A stretch of DNA of 60,008 bases, taken from an uncultured Clostridia bacterium (GTDB taxonomy: Bacteria; Bacillota; Clostridia; Christensenellales; UBA1242). The position numbers were made by a program, and so were the translations under genes. Under the pieces are notes generated by a model. It saw nothing but the letters and a program-made list of their open reading frames with translations, ran no database searches and was not told the DNA's origin. Each line of letters begins with the position of its first letter. The stretch's first letter is position 1. The stretch covers positions 1-60,008 of the forward strand of contig CAKVHQ010000008.1 of assembly GCA_934749845.1 (NCBI GenBank). Direction: 5' to 3'. Below are positions 50,890 through 59,216 of the stretch, piece by piece.

Positions 50890-51471
50890 ATGTATTCGTA
50901 TATTATTGGCAAATTAACAGAAAAAATTGATAGCACAATCGTTGTTGAAACTAATGGCATAGGCTACGAGATTTTGGCAAGTCAGTCCACAATCGAGAAT
51001 ATTGGGAACATAGGTGATAATGTTAAAGTTTTCACATATTTGCATGTAAGGGAAGATGAAATGTCGCTTTATGGCTTTTCAAGTTTGGCAGAAAAACAAA
51101 TGTTTTTAAACTTAACATCAATCAGCGGTATTGGCCCAAAAATGTCCATAGGAATTTTAAGCAACATAAATTTAAGTGACCTTGCTCTTGCCATAGTAAG
51201 TAATGACGCAAGTTTGCTTTATAAAGTTAAAGGCGTTGGCAAAAAAACAGCCGACAGAATTGTTTTGGAACTTAACGAAAAACTAGACAATGTTGAACAA
51301 TATCAAACCAAGCAAAAAGAGGCAAATTTGGGCGAAATTGACGATGCAATTATGGGATTAACCGCACTTGGAATGAACAGAATAGACGCAGTAAGACTAG
51401 TTAGAGAGTTTGCAGAAAGTGGCGATACTGCCGAAGAAATCATAACAAAATGCTTAAAAGGCAAAAAGTAA
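50890..51471 (+). CDS. ruvA: Holliday junction branch migration subunit RuvA
   Basis: 193 aa. N-terminal OB fold (MYSYIIGKLTEK, VVETNGIGYEI), two helix-hairpin-helix motifs (ISGIGPKMS, VKGVGKKTADRIV) and the C-terminal RuvB-binding domain III (AIMGLTALGM). GAGG site before ATG. Binds the four-way junction and loads RuvB. Confidence 0.97.
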   Translation: MYSYIIGKLTEKIDSTIVVETNGIGYEILASQSTIENIGNIGDNVKVFTYLHVREDEMSLYGFSSLAEKQMFLNLTSISGIGPKMSIGILSNINLSDLALAIVSNDASLLYKVKGVGKKTADRIVLELNEKLDNVEQYQTKQKEANLGEIDDAIMGLTALGMNRIDAVRLVREFAESGDTAEEIITKCLKGKK

Positions 51472-51480
51472 GGAGCATAA

Positions 51481-52530
51481 ATGGAAGATAATTTTGACAG
51501 ATTTATTACCAGCACAAAAAATGAAACAGACGCTGAAATTGAAAACAAACTTAGACCTACCAAAATTGAAGACTATGTTGGGCAAGAAAAGGTTAAAAAT
51601 CAATTAAAAGTTTTTATCAAAGCAGCACTTAATCGTAACGAAGCATTAGACCATGTCTTGCTTTTTGGCCCACCCGGTCTTGGAAAAACCACTTTGTCGC
51701 ACATTATTGCAAACGAACTTGGTGTTCAAATTAAAGTTACAAGTGGTCCTGCAATCGCAAGTGCGGCAGACCTAGCAAGTATTTTAACCAATCTTCAAAC
51801 CAACGATGTTTTGTTTATTGATGAAATTCATAGGCTTAATAAAAGCGTTGAAGAAATTTTATATCCTGCAATGGAAGATTATGCCCTAGATTTTGTGGTG
51901 GGAAAAGGTCCATCGGCAAGAGCCATGAGATTGAAAATTCAACCTTTCACACTTATAGGAGCAACAACAAAAGCAGGAAATTTGTCTGCACCTCTTCGTG
52001 ACCGTTTTGGCGTGCTTTCAAGGCTTGAACCATACACCGAAACCGAGTTATACACAATTATTAAACGCAGTGCAAAAATTTTAGGTATTCAACTTGACGA
52101 GCAGGCAGGCATGGAAATTGCAAAGCGTAGCCGTGGCACTCCACGAATTGCTAACCGACTTTTAAAGAGAGTTCGTGATTTTGCCGAAGTTGAAAATAGT
52201 TCTGTTTTAACGCTAGAAATAACTCAAAAAGCACTCGACACTATGGAAGTTGACGATTTGGGTCTTGATTATACCGACCGCAAATTGCTACTGACCATGA
52301 TGGAACGATTTAACGGTAAGCCTGTTGGACTAGATACCCTTGCTGCTTCAACAGGGGAAGAAGCCAACACTATTGAAGATGTCTACGAGCCATACTTGCT
52401 TCAAATTGGGTTTATTGCTCGAACACCTCGAGGCAGAATTTGTCTTGAAAAATGTTATAAGCACTTTGGCAAACAAATGCCAGACTCGGTTGCCGAAACA
52501 ATTAAAGTTTTAAAAGCAGATGAACAATAA
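51481..52530 (+). CDS. ruvB: Holliday junction branch migration ATPase RuvB
   Basis: 349 aa. LRPTKIEDYVGQEKVK opening, Walker A GPPGLGKTT, Walker B FIDEIHRL, sensor 1 IGATTKAGNLSAPLRDRFG, arginine finger region RSRGTPRIANRLLKR, and the C-terminal winged helix (IGFIARTPRGR). AAGGAGC site. Last gene of ruvCAB. Confidence 0.98.
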   Translation: MEDNFDRFITSTKNETDAEIENKLRPTKIEDYVGQEKVKNQLKVFIKAALNRNEALDHVLLFGPPGLGKTTLSHIIANELGVQIKVTSGPAIASAADLASILTNLQTNDVLFIDEIHRLNKSVEEILYPAMEDYALDFVVGKGPSARAMRLKIQPFTLIGATTKAGNLSAPLRDRFGVLSRLEPYTETELYTIIKRSAKILGIQLDEQAGMEIAKRSRGTPRIANRLLKRVRDFAEVENSSVLTLEITQKALDTMEVDDLGLDYTDRKLLLTMMERFNGKPVGLDTLAASTGEEANTIEDVYEPYLLQIGFIARTPRGRICLEKCYKHFGKQMPDSVAETIKVLKADEQ

Positions 52531-52556
52531 AAAAGGCTAGGTTTAGCCTTTTTTTA
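52528..52556 (+). terminator. Terminator after ruvB
   Basis: AAAAGGCTA-ggtt-TAGCCTTTT plus T-run; overlaps the stop of the convergent gene. Confidence 0.85.
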
Positions 52557-52778
52557 TAAACTTTTTCTTTTAAAATATCTAACCGCACTTTTAGCGTAGT
52601 CAGTTGATTGCTCAATATGTATGTCGCATAAAGCAAATAAAAGTTCTTTCTCGTCATCATCAAGTGTTTGCATAAGTAGGTTAAGAATTTTTTTGTATTT
52701 GCTTACATATTTTTTGTGATTGCTTGATAAAATGTACCTATTTCTAAATTTATCAAATTCTTTTTCATCGTTAAACAT
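52554..52778 (-). CDS. Hypothetical small helical protein
   Basis: 74 aa, charged and helical (MFNDEKEFDKFRNRYILSSNHKKYVSKY...DDDEKELLFALCDIHIEQ). AAAGGAG lies about 7 nt before the ATG. No family recognised; convergent with ruvB. Confidence 0.65.
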   Translation of the reverse strand: MFNDEKEFDKFRNRYILSSNHKKYVSKYKKILNLLMQTLDDDEKELLFALCDIHIEQSTDYAKSAVRYFKRKSL

Positions 52779-52826
52779 ATTTTTTCTCCTTTCGTTATTC
52801 CACTTTTAAAAAAGTGTTGCTTACAC

Positions 52827-52942
52827 TTGCAAACAACACTCAAAATAAGATATAATATATATATCATAAGTGAGTTATGCTTGCTTGTGATGTACTGCTA
52901 AGAGTTTGTTTTTTGGTCGACACATACTCTTAGCCTTTTTTT
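52827..52942 (+). ncRNA. Candidate small RNA with promoter and terminator
   Basis: TTGCAA (52827-52832), 18-nt spacer, TATAAT (52851-52856), then about 80 nt to a terminator GCTAAGAGT (52897-52905) / ACTCTTAGC (52926-52934) with a T-run. Start expected near 52863. An 18-codon frame (ATG 52877) overlaps the stem but has no ribosome site, so a noncoding RNA is more likely. It ends just before the 3' end of the convergent ribbon-helix-helix gene. Confidence 0.5.
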
Positions 52943-52946
52943 ATTC

Positions 52947-53099
52947 CTACAAATTGTCGATTGCTTTTCTAATTGCCTCCGTTTTAAGACATTTATTCTC
53001 CTTGCAATATTTCTCCAATTTTACATTTTGTTTTTCGTTAATTCTAACAATAATTCTAAAAGGTTTTGGGTCATTTGTAGGTCTTCCCATTTTTGCCAT
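52947..53099 (-). CDS. Ribbon-helix-helix (CopG/Arc-type) protein
   Basis: 50 aa with GGAGGGTG upstream of ATG 53099 on the minus strand. The order MGRPTNDPKPFRIIVRINE (basic arm and beta ribbon), KQNVKLEKYCKEN (helix A) and CLKTEAIRKAIDNL (helix B) is that of short CopG/Arc DNA-binding proteins. Probably a dimeric transcriptional regulator; the target is unknown. No toxin gene is adjacent. Confidence 0.75.
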   Translation of the reverse strand: MAKMGRPTNDPKPFRIIVRINEKQNVKLEKYCKENKCLKTEAIRKAIDNL

Positions 53100-53350
53100 C
53101 GTTTGCACCCTCCAAATGCTATGGCTTTGGTAGATAGTTTAATAATAAAACTTTTGTGGTACAACAAAAATTTTAAATTTTTAGTTTTAAAGAAAAATAT
53201 TATTAAAATGGATTTCATAATTCATTATAACAATAAAAAATAGGGCAGTGTTTAACTGTTGCAAAATGAAACAAAATATTTTTTAAAAAATTTTATATTA
53301 AAGATATAAATTCATTATGTTTTTAGTCCTAAACATGTTAACATATAACC

Positions 53351-53806
53351 ATGAGAACAAAAATTGACGAAAATGTAAAAAACGAAATACTCGAAAGATA
53401 CCATGATTATCAACAAAACATTTTGGAAAATAATAGTGAAATCTTAATTGCTTACGATGAATTTAAGCAGATTGTAGTTAAGTTTGAAAAGCGTAATAAA
53501 TGCAAAATTGATGTTGAAAATTTGCCAGTTTATGATACAAATAACTCAATAGCAAGCCTAAAAGAAACTGTTGAAGATTTGCTTGCCAATCCAACCGTTG
53601 AGAATTATGCAGACTTTGCTGATTTTTTAGATAGTTACATAGACTTTATGGTTAACGACATTAACACGACAATTTCTAGCATGAGCACAACATTAAGCAA
53701 GCCTTTAATTGAATATCAATATGTGGAATTTATAACATTTATCAACAAGAACAAAATTCTTTTGAATAACTTTGAAAAAATAATCGAAAACATAAACAAA
53801 TTGTAA
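53351..53806 (+). CDS. Hypothetical helical protein
   Basis: 151 aa, soluble, rich in Asn/Ile/Glu, predicted all-helical (KEIL-type N-terminus MRTKIDENVKNEILERYHDYQQN; NDINTTISSMSTTLSKPL). No Shine-Dalgarno site in front of ATG 53351, so either leaderless or weakly translated. No family recognised; a short 'GAGTTGTGGCTCGTTTTTATTTT'-like hairpin region follows (positions 53815-53840). Confidence 0.6.
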   Translation: MRTKIDENVKNEILERYHDYQQNILENNSEILIAYDEFKQIVVKFEKRNKCKIDVENLPVYDTNNSIASLKETVEDLLANPTVENYADFADFLDSYIDFMVNDINTTISSMSTTLSKPLIEYQYVEFITFINKNKILLNNFEKIIENINKL

Positions 53807-53852
53807 TAATTTAAACGAGTTGTGGCTCGTTTTTATTTTTTTTAAAAAACTA

Positions 53853-53881
53853 TTCAAATTCCTTAAAATGTATGATATAAT
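53853..53881 (+). promoter_or_regulatory. Promoter abutting engB start (leaderless)
   Basis: TTCAAA at 53853-53858, 17-nt spacer, TATAAT at 53876-53881; engB ATG at 53889, 7 nt later, no Shine-Dalgarno site. Confidence 0.65.
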
Positions 53882-53888
53882 ATATTGT

Positions 53889-54479
53889 ATGGAAATTAAA
53901 AAAGCAGAATTTTTAACAACAGTTGCAGACGACAAAAAGTTAATTTATGGTTTGAAAAACGAAATCGCTTTTGTTGGCAGAAGCAATGTGGGCAAGAGTA
54001 GTTTGATAAATGCCTTAACACGAAACAACAAACTTGCAAAAACTTCAAGCACACCGGGTAAAACAAAATTTGTTAATTATTTTAAAATTAACGATGGGCA
54101 GTTTCACATAATCGACCTTCCCGGTTATGGCTATCATCAAGCAAGCAAGTCGGCAGAGCAAAAGTGGATTAACCTTATCGAAAGTTACTTTTTAAGTGCA
54201 CAAAATTTAAAATGTGTTTTCGTGCTTGTTGATATCAGGCACGATGTTTCGCCACTCGATTTGGTTATGCTCAGGTTTTTGGTTATAAACAGGCTTCCTT
54301 TCGTGGTTGTGCTAACCAAGGCAGACAAACTTAGCCGTAACGAACAAAACAGGCAACTTGAAGCAATTTCAAAACAAGTGGGCATGCCAAAATCAAACCT
54401 TCTTGTTATAAGTTCGCAGTATAAACTTGGGCTTTCCCAAATTCTTGAAAAAATTGAACAGTATTGCGATTTAGATTAA
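53889..54479 (+). CDS. engB: Ribosome biogenesis GTPase EngB/YsxC
   Basis: 196 aa. G1 GRSNVGKSS, G2/G3 TSSTPGKTKFVN and DLPGYGYHQAS, G4 TKADK, G5 ISSQ. Essential for late 50S assembly. The start at 53889 fits family N-termini (KKAEFLTTVADD) and the promoter position. Confidence 0.96.
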   Translation: MEIKKAEFLTTVADDKKLIYGLKNEIAFVGRSNVGKSSLINALTRNNKLAKTSSTPGKTKFVNYFKINDGQFHIIDLPGYGYHQASKSAEQKWINLIESYFLSAQNLKCVFVLVDIRHDVSPLDLVMLRFLVINRLPFVVVLTKADKLSRNEQNRQLEAISKQVGMPKSNLLVISSQYKLGLSQILEKIEQYCDLD

Positions 54480-54502
54480 ATTAGCATTTTATTATACTAA
54501 AA

Positions 54503-54534
54503 AAAAGATTGGCACATAATGTGTCAATTTTTTA
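54503..54534 (+). terminator. Terminator after engB
   Basis: ATTGGCACA-taa-TGTGTCAAT stem with one G-T pair, then six T. Confidence 0.8.
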
Positions 54535-54584
54535 TCCACCAGCATATCATTTAATATACGGGCTATTTGAGGAGGTATAATATT

Positions 54585-55223
54585 ATGTCATTTTTCACAA
54601 ATAATAGAACGGATAGGTGTCCCGGACCTATAACAGGTAACCCAGTAAATGGATTATGTGAACGAGTATGCATACACACTACAAAGGTGTTTGATTCTTG
54701 TATGAACCAAATACATATCGAAAATATCTCATTAACTTTAACTAATATAACACCAGAAGAAGTTACTTATCCTTTAACTTTCGTAAGTTGTGCTTCAAAC
54801 GGACCAGCAACTTTATCTAATTTAGTTATAGACAGATTTGACGATAGACCAAACTTTGCAAGAGTGTCGGCAGAAGTAAACATTCCAATACTTGTAAACT
54901 TTACCGATGCAAATGGAACAGCAGGAACAGGCACAGCAACACTCACAATCGACAAAGATGTTGTTATGTGCGTGCCATGTAACTCGGTTATTCCTTTTGA
55001 AGTTATGGGTTATGGGGCAATGGTTTGTTCGGATGGTGAATTCACAGGCGACACAGCAACAGTTGTTATCAGCGGTTGTGTAACGGTTATTTTACGAGTA
55101 ACCGCAGAAGCAGATATTCTTGTTCCAAGTTATGGTTATTGCAAAATTCCACAATGCCAAGACTACTCACAAGAAGTATGTGCAGGCGTGTTCGACTTGC
55201 CACTATATCCAACAAATTCTTAA
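54585..55223 (+). CDS. Cys-containing spore-coat-like protein
   Basis: 212 aa from ATG 54585, with GAGGAGG upstream. No signal peptide. Contains scattered Cys pairs (RCPGP, LCERVCIHTTKVFDSC, MCVPC, YCKIPQC) and long beta-rich, Thr/Val-rich stretches. Clostridia encode many such proteins with a CxxxxTTKVFDxC opening that are thought to be spore coat or exosporium components; that assignment is from memory and composition. Own promoter and terminator. Confidence 0.55.
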   Translation: MSFFTNNRTDRCPGPITGNPVNGLCERVCIHTTKVFDSCMNQIHIENISLTLTNITPEEVTYPLTFVSCASNGPATLSNLVIDRFDDRPNFARVSAEVNIPILVNFTDANGTAGTGTATLTIDKDVVMCVPCNSVIPFEVMGYGAMVCSDGEFTGDTATVVISGCVTVILRVTAEADILVPSYGYCKIPQCQDYSQEVCAGVFDLPLYPTNS

Positions 55224-55231
55224 CCAAAACA

Positions 55232-55267
55232 AAAAAAAGGGGAGCAAAAAAACTCCTCTTTTTTTAT
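55232..55267 (+). terminator. Terminator after 54585-55223
   Basis: AAAAGGGGAG-caaaaaaa-CTCCTCTTTTTTT. Confidence 0.8.
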
Positions 55268-55346
55268 GCTTTTTTATAGAAACTCGCTATTGACAAACTG
55301 GTGTTTTTGTGTTATATATGTGTTATAAATCAATAGAGGTGTAATT

Positions 55347-55883
55347 ATGAGAGAAGAAGATGATGATTATATTAAATATGCTATGAAACATTTTATAGCA
55401 CCACTAATGACTATTTGCCTTGGAGTGTGTGCGTATGGTCTTGGCAAGACTGCTCAACATAAAAAATTGGTAAACAAATTGGTTGAGAAAATAAAAGTGC
55501 AAAACAATCTTGACGATTTTAAGTTAGACTTAATTAGATTTAACGACACTTACGTTGTTGATTTTATTGGAGAAAAATCACAAGACAGTAAATTGGAATA
55601 TGGCGAATACTCATATACTATCCCAGTAGAAAGCCACGAGCAATATAAAAAATATAGTGAAGTTTTATATAATTGCATGAAAAATTCACCATATAGAACA
55701 TTCGACTTTACCGAAACAGCGAATAGTAATGTAACCTCAATTTTGAATGGACTAATCGCAGTTGTTGACGAAAACACTCCAACTTGGACTCAGTTTAGTG
55801 CAGACGAAAAAAATGAAGTTCAACAACAAATTAAAACATTTGCAACAAAATTGAAAGTTAATGAAGAAGAACAAACATTTTAG
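55347..55883 (+). CDS. Hypothetical membrane-anchored protein
   Basis: 178 aa. One N-terminal hydrophobic segment (FIAPLMTICLGVCAYGLG, residues 16-33) after an acidic start, then a soluble domain. AGAGGTG serves the ATG; a promoter TTGACA at 55289-55294 lies upstream. No family recognised. Confidence 0.6.
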   Translation: MREEDDDYIKYAMKHFIAPLMTICLGVCAYGLGKTAQHKKLVNKLVEKIKVQNNLDDFKLDLIRFNDTYVVDFIGEKSQDSKLEYGEYSYTIPVESHEQYKKYSEVLYNCMKNSPYRTFDFTETANSNVTSILNGLIAVVDENTPTWTQFSADEKNEVQQQIKTFATKLKVNEEEQTF

Positions 55884-55884
55884 T

Positions 55885-55917
55885 TTATAAAAACGCAGGA
55901 AAACCTGCGTTTTTTTG
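55885..55917 (+). terminator. Terminator after 55347-55883
   Basis: AAAACGCAGG-aaaa-CCTGCGTTTTTTT. Confidence 0.9.
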
Positions 55918-55977
55918 TGCAAAATGCTGAAGATTTTTGCCTTGCAACCGAAATCGAAAATTGTGAATAAACCAGCA

Positions 55978-56011
55978 AAAAGTGAGTGTGCATAACTCCA
56001 CTTTTTTTTAT
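55978..56011 (+). terminator. Additional terminator-like hairpin
   Basis: AAAGTG-AG...CTC-CACTTT with one bulge and an eight-T run. Confidence 0.5.
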
Positions 56012-56057
56012 TAAATTTATTTATAAAATAAATATTTGTAAAAATGTGGAAAAAAAG

Positions 56058-56090
56058 TTGACGGGGGGGGGATATTTGCTACCATAAACT
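56058..56090 (+). promoter_or_regulatory. Promoter with a nine-G run in the spacer
   Basis: TTGACG at 56058-56063 runs directly into G9 (56063-56071); possible -10 boxes are TACCAT (56080-56085, spacer 16) and CATAAA (56083-56088, spacer 19). A homopolymeric G tract is exceptional in this AT-rich DNA and slips easily in replication, so promoter strength may vary between cells. It controls the surface-protein gene at 56142. Confidence 0.6.
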
Positions 56091-56141
56091 AGCAAAATAT
56101 AATTGTTCATAAACTTATGTGGATAATTACAAGGAGGCTAT

Positions 56142-57855
56142 ATGACAAAGAAAAAAACTAACTTTGCATTAACAGCGATTATAATTCTTTTGTGCGTAAT
56201 TTTAATACTGCAAGTTACAGGCGCATGGTTCACAAACTCCAAAAATGTCACCATCGGTGGTGGAGAGTTTAAGTTCGGTTCGCTAGGTAGTTTGGAAGTA
56301 ACCGCAACAGATGGTGTTTGGCTTGACGCTGAAGGAAATGCAATAACCGACCGCACAACCATTATGCCGGGCGACAGATTAACAGGCGCTACATTTAAAG
56401 TTAGTTATAGCGATGATGGAACAGACGATGTTTACTATGTTGTTGAATGGAAAATATTATTCCATAGTAAACTCAAATTTAGTTCAAATTACTGACGGAA
56501 ACGCTCTTGTTTTAAAGCAAGGCGAAACTTTGGAAGTTAAATCAGCGGTTGTAACCGTAACGATTGATGGAACGACATATTCGCTAGATGGCTCAACAAG
56601 TTCGGCTTCAATTCCAAATGCTGCGCAAGGAAAAGAAATTATCTTGCAACTTCAAGGCGCAACCTACACAGTAAAAATAATTCAAAAAGCAAATTTAACA
56701 AGCAAGAACGCTTACAAAATTTTAACTGAAACCGAAAATATAGATTCCTATAACGGAAGATATTATATCGGCACAATAGGTGCTTCCGATGGTTGTTTAT
56801 ATGACCACAACCCTTTAACAAACTTTGCAACAGACTTTTTAATTGCCGAGCAAGGCGATGTGTTAGCTGTTGATTTTACAAAGTATAAATTTAGAGTTTG
56901 CTATTATGACAGCGACTATAAATACATCGAACGCACTTCGGCTAACCAATCGGCAGACTACACAATAACAAGAGATGGCTTTATTCGTGTGGTTTTCTAT
57001 GTTGGAGAGCGAGAAGCAACTGACGAAGATATTCAAAATGTGCAAAATTCTTTTATAATTAAAAGAAAGTCCACAGTAATTAGTGGTTCAAACGCTTTGC
57101 TTGAAAAGTTTTTTGACACAGGCTCTTTGCATGACACTGATAAACGAGCACAACAAGCAGCATGCTCGGACGGAACATATCTTTACTACACTGTTGTAAC
57201 TTCGAATGATTCAAGCAATACCTATCTTTACAAACTAGACATCGCAACCAAGCAACTAGTAAAAACAGCAAATAATCACTGCTACGAACACGCAAACGGA
57301 ATGACTTATAAAGATGGATATTTGTATATAAATGGTGCATCATGCCTTTACAAAGTTAATGCCGAAACTTTGGAGTACGATAGCGCTATTGATATGTCGC
57401 ATTTGTTCTCAAAAATTCCAGACATGAGCATGATTAGTTCGATTGCTTACAATAAGCAAAAACAAAAATTTGTTGTAAGATACAATACAGATAATTCAAA
57501 CAATGACAGGGGAATTGCCATATTAGACAGTTCGTTTCAACTTGAAAGTTACTTCGTAATGTCTTATTACGACTCTAACACTGGTCCAAGTATCGACTCT
57601 GTTGGAAACTACATTTATTTGCCAGTATTTAAAGGTCGTCTTAGCGGTATGAAATCGGATTTCGTTTATATAATCGACTTTGATGGCAACCTTGTTAAAA
57701 AAATTATTCTATACAATAATAACGAAACGGAAAGTTCTTCCGCAATCGAAATTGAAAGCGTAGTTGTGTTGGACGACAAAACATACTTTTTCTATCTTGA
57801 AACAGGATATCAAAGTGCAACAATTTGGTCGGCAAACACCAACGATATTTTTTAA
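56142..57855 (+). pseudogene. Exported TasA/camelysin-like surface protein, frameshifted
   Basis: The first frame (56142-56495, 117 aa) has AAGGAGG, a SipW-type signal segment (FALTAIIILLCVILILQVTGAWFT) and a TasA-like start. It loses homology to itself after DDVYYVVE near 56448; the +1 frame (open 56413-57855) then continues with NGKYYSIVNSNLVQITDG and about 450 more residues, including a beta-propeller-like region (YLYKLDIATKQL, GYLYINGASCLYKVN, DFVYIIDFDGNLVKKI). Joining the frames gives one protein of about 565 aa, so a 1- or 2-nt indel near 56446-56452 has split it. Could be a true inactivation, on/off slippage, or a sequencing error. Confidence 0.7.
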
Positions 57856-57885
57856 AAAAAAGGAGTTCAAACTCCTTTTTTAATT
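57854..57885 (+). terminator. Terminator after the surface-protein gene
   Basis: AAAAAAAGGAGTT-ca-AACTCCTTTTTT; usable on both strands. Confidence 0.85.
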
Positions 57886-57890
57886 TTCAT

Positions 57891-58100
57891 TTATTCTTCA
57901 TCTTGCAACAACTGATAAGGCTCAATTCCCAGTGCGTCAGCAATCTCAAACAGCATAGGAACGCTTGGGTATCTTAAACCATTTTCAATTTTATTTATAT
58001 ATGTGCTATCTCGTCCAAGCCTTAAAGAAAGTTCATAAGCAGAAATGCCCATTTTTTCTCTTTTCTTTGCCAAATTTAATCCAAAATTTTTAACTTTCAT
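57891..58100 (-). CDS. XRE-family regulator A
   Basis: 69 aa, single helix-turn-helix (ISAYELSLRLGRDSTYINKIENGLRYPSV) and little else. Nearly identical to the protein at 58321-58530 (most positions match), so the two arose by duplication. Third gene of a three-regulator minus-strand cluster that borders the phase-variable surface gene. Confidence 0.85.
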   Translation of the reverse strand: MKVKNFGLNLAKKREKMGISAYELSLRLGRDSTYINKIENGLRYPSVPMLFEIADALGIEPYQLLQDEE

Positions 58101-58106
58101 ATTAAC

Positions 58107-58319
58107 CTATTTTATTCCTAAAATTTCATCAGCCGAACAGTCCAAAATTTTGCAAAGCCTTCCAAAAGTTGAAAGAGAAGGGAATGCCTTGCCTGAAATG
58201 TATTGTGAAAGTGTTGGCTTGGAAATTCCAAGTTCTTTTGCAATTTGTGTTTTTGTTTTTGAGCAAGTTTCAATTTCTTGCTTTAAATTTTTTGTTATTT
58301 GTTCTTCGTATAATTCCAT
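58107..58319 (-). CDS. XRE-family regulator B
   Basis: 70 aa (ATG 58319), helix-turn-helix KTQIAKELGISKPTLSQYISGKAFPSL; divergent from its two neighbours. Its start codon overlaps closely with the stop of the upstream regulator (58321), so translation is coupled. Confidence 0.8.
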   Translation of the reverse strand: MELYEEQITKNLKQEIETCSKTKTQIAKELGISKPTLSQYISGKAFPSLSTFGRLCKILDCSADEILGIK

Positions 58320-58320
58320 A

Positions 58321-58530
58321 TTATTTTTCTTCAATAAAAAGTTGATATGTTTCAATTCCTAGTGCGTCAGCAATCTCAAACAGCATAGGAACACTTGGGT
58401 AAACTTTTCCGTTTTCAATTTTGTTGATGTAAGTTGCATCTTTGCCAAGACGAAGTGATAACTCGTAGGCAGAAATGCCAACTTTATTGCGTTTTTTTGA
58501 TAAATTTAAACCAAAATTATTGCTATTCAT
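58321..58530 (-). CDS. XRE-family regulator C
   Basis: 69 aa from ATG 58530 with GAGGT upstream. Helix-turn-helix ISAYELSLRLGKDATYINKIENGKVYPSV; paralogue of regulator A. First gene of the cluster, divergent from the Cys-rich gene at 58619; a TTGACA at 58569-58574 faces that gene with CATATAATAG at 58589-58598 as its -10. Confidence 0.85.
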   Translation of the reverse strand: MNSNNFGLNLSKKRNKVGISAYELSLRLGKDATYINKIENGKVYPSVPMLFEIADALGIETYQLFIEEK

Positions 58531-58618
58531 ATTTTTTACCTCAAAAAAATTATAAAGTAATAAAATTCTTGACATATGGAGTGTGAATCCATATAATAGA
58601 CTGTGAGGCAATTAGTTT

Positions 58619-58927
58619 ATGGAAAAAACACAAATAATATGCGAAAACGAATTTTGTATTTATCAACTAAATGGTTACTGTCAACTCGACACTATAGAGG
58701 TGGGGTGTTTAGGCACTTGTGATAGTTGTATTGTAATTAACATTAGCGAAGCGGAACTTAATAAAAAGAAATTAGAAACAATTTCGAGCGTGGAAAACAC
58801 ATGTCCCATAATTTTTTTTAAATCACTTGTATTTATTATATTTTTATGTTATTATATTAACGCTTCGAAAAATCTCGAACCTTACTCTTTTAAAGAGTCA
58901 ATAGTCCATAAGGAGGTAAAATCATGA
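58619..58927 (+). CDS. Small Cys-rich protein overlapping the rpsF promoter
   Basis: 102 aa in the open frame. The first 50 residues look like a small metal- or disulphide-type module (CENEFCIYQLNGYCQLDTIEVGCLGTCDSCIVIN; eight Cys). The last 40 residues read through DNA that carries the rpsF promoter and are hydrophobic by composition, so the C-terminus may be a relic of a frameshift or simple read-through. The stop overlaps the rpsF start codon. Function unknown. Confidence 0.5.
   Translation: MEKTQIICENEFCIYQLNGYCQLDTIEVGCLGTCDSCIVINISEAELNKKKLETISSVENTCPIIFFKSLVFIIFLCYYINASKNLEPYSFKESIVHKEVKS
58827..58855 (+). promoter_or_regulatory. Promoter of rpsF-ssb-rpsR
   Basis: TTGTAT at 58827-58832, 17-nt spacer, TATTAT at 58850-58855, inside the preceding open frame. 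Confidence 0.65.
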
Positions 58928-59205
58928 ACAAATATGAATTGCTCGTAGTTTTATCGGCACAAGCAGACGATGCTGCAAACACTGCATTGCTTGACAAAGT
59001 TAAAGGAATTTTAACAAGCAAAGGCATCGTTATTGAAAGTGTTGATAATTGGGGCGTTAAAAAGTACGCTTACAAAATAAACTACAAAGAAGAAGGCATC
59101 TATGTTTTATTTAACATTGAAGCTGATGGAAAAGTTTTAGCAGATGTTCAAAAAGTTTTGAATATCACAGATAATGTTGTTAGAGCAATGTTTATCAAAA
59201 AATAG
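58924..59205 (+). CDS. rpsF: 30S ribosomal protein S6
   Basis: 93 aa. MNKYELLVVLSAQADD opening, VDNWGVKKYAYKINYKEEGIYVLFN core. AAGGAGG 6 nt before the ATG. First gene of the conserved rpsF-ssb-rpsR operon. Confidence 0.97.
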   Translation: MNKYELLVVLSAQADDAANTALLDKVKGILTSKGIVIESVDNWGVKKYAYKINYKEEGIYVLFNIEADGKVLADVQKVLNITDNVVRAMFIKK

Positions 59206-59216
59206 GAGAGTTTTAA

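Noticed and set aside
52877..52933. 18-codon peptide in the candidate small RNA
   Set aside because: No Shine-Dalgarno site and it runs through the terminator stem; coding is not supported.
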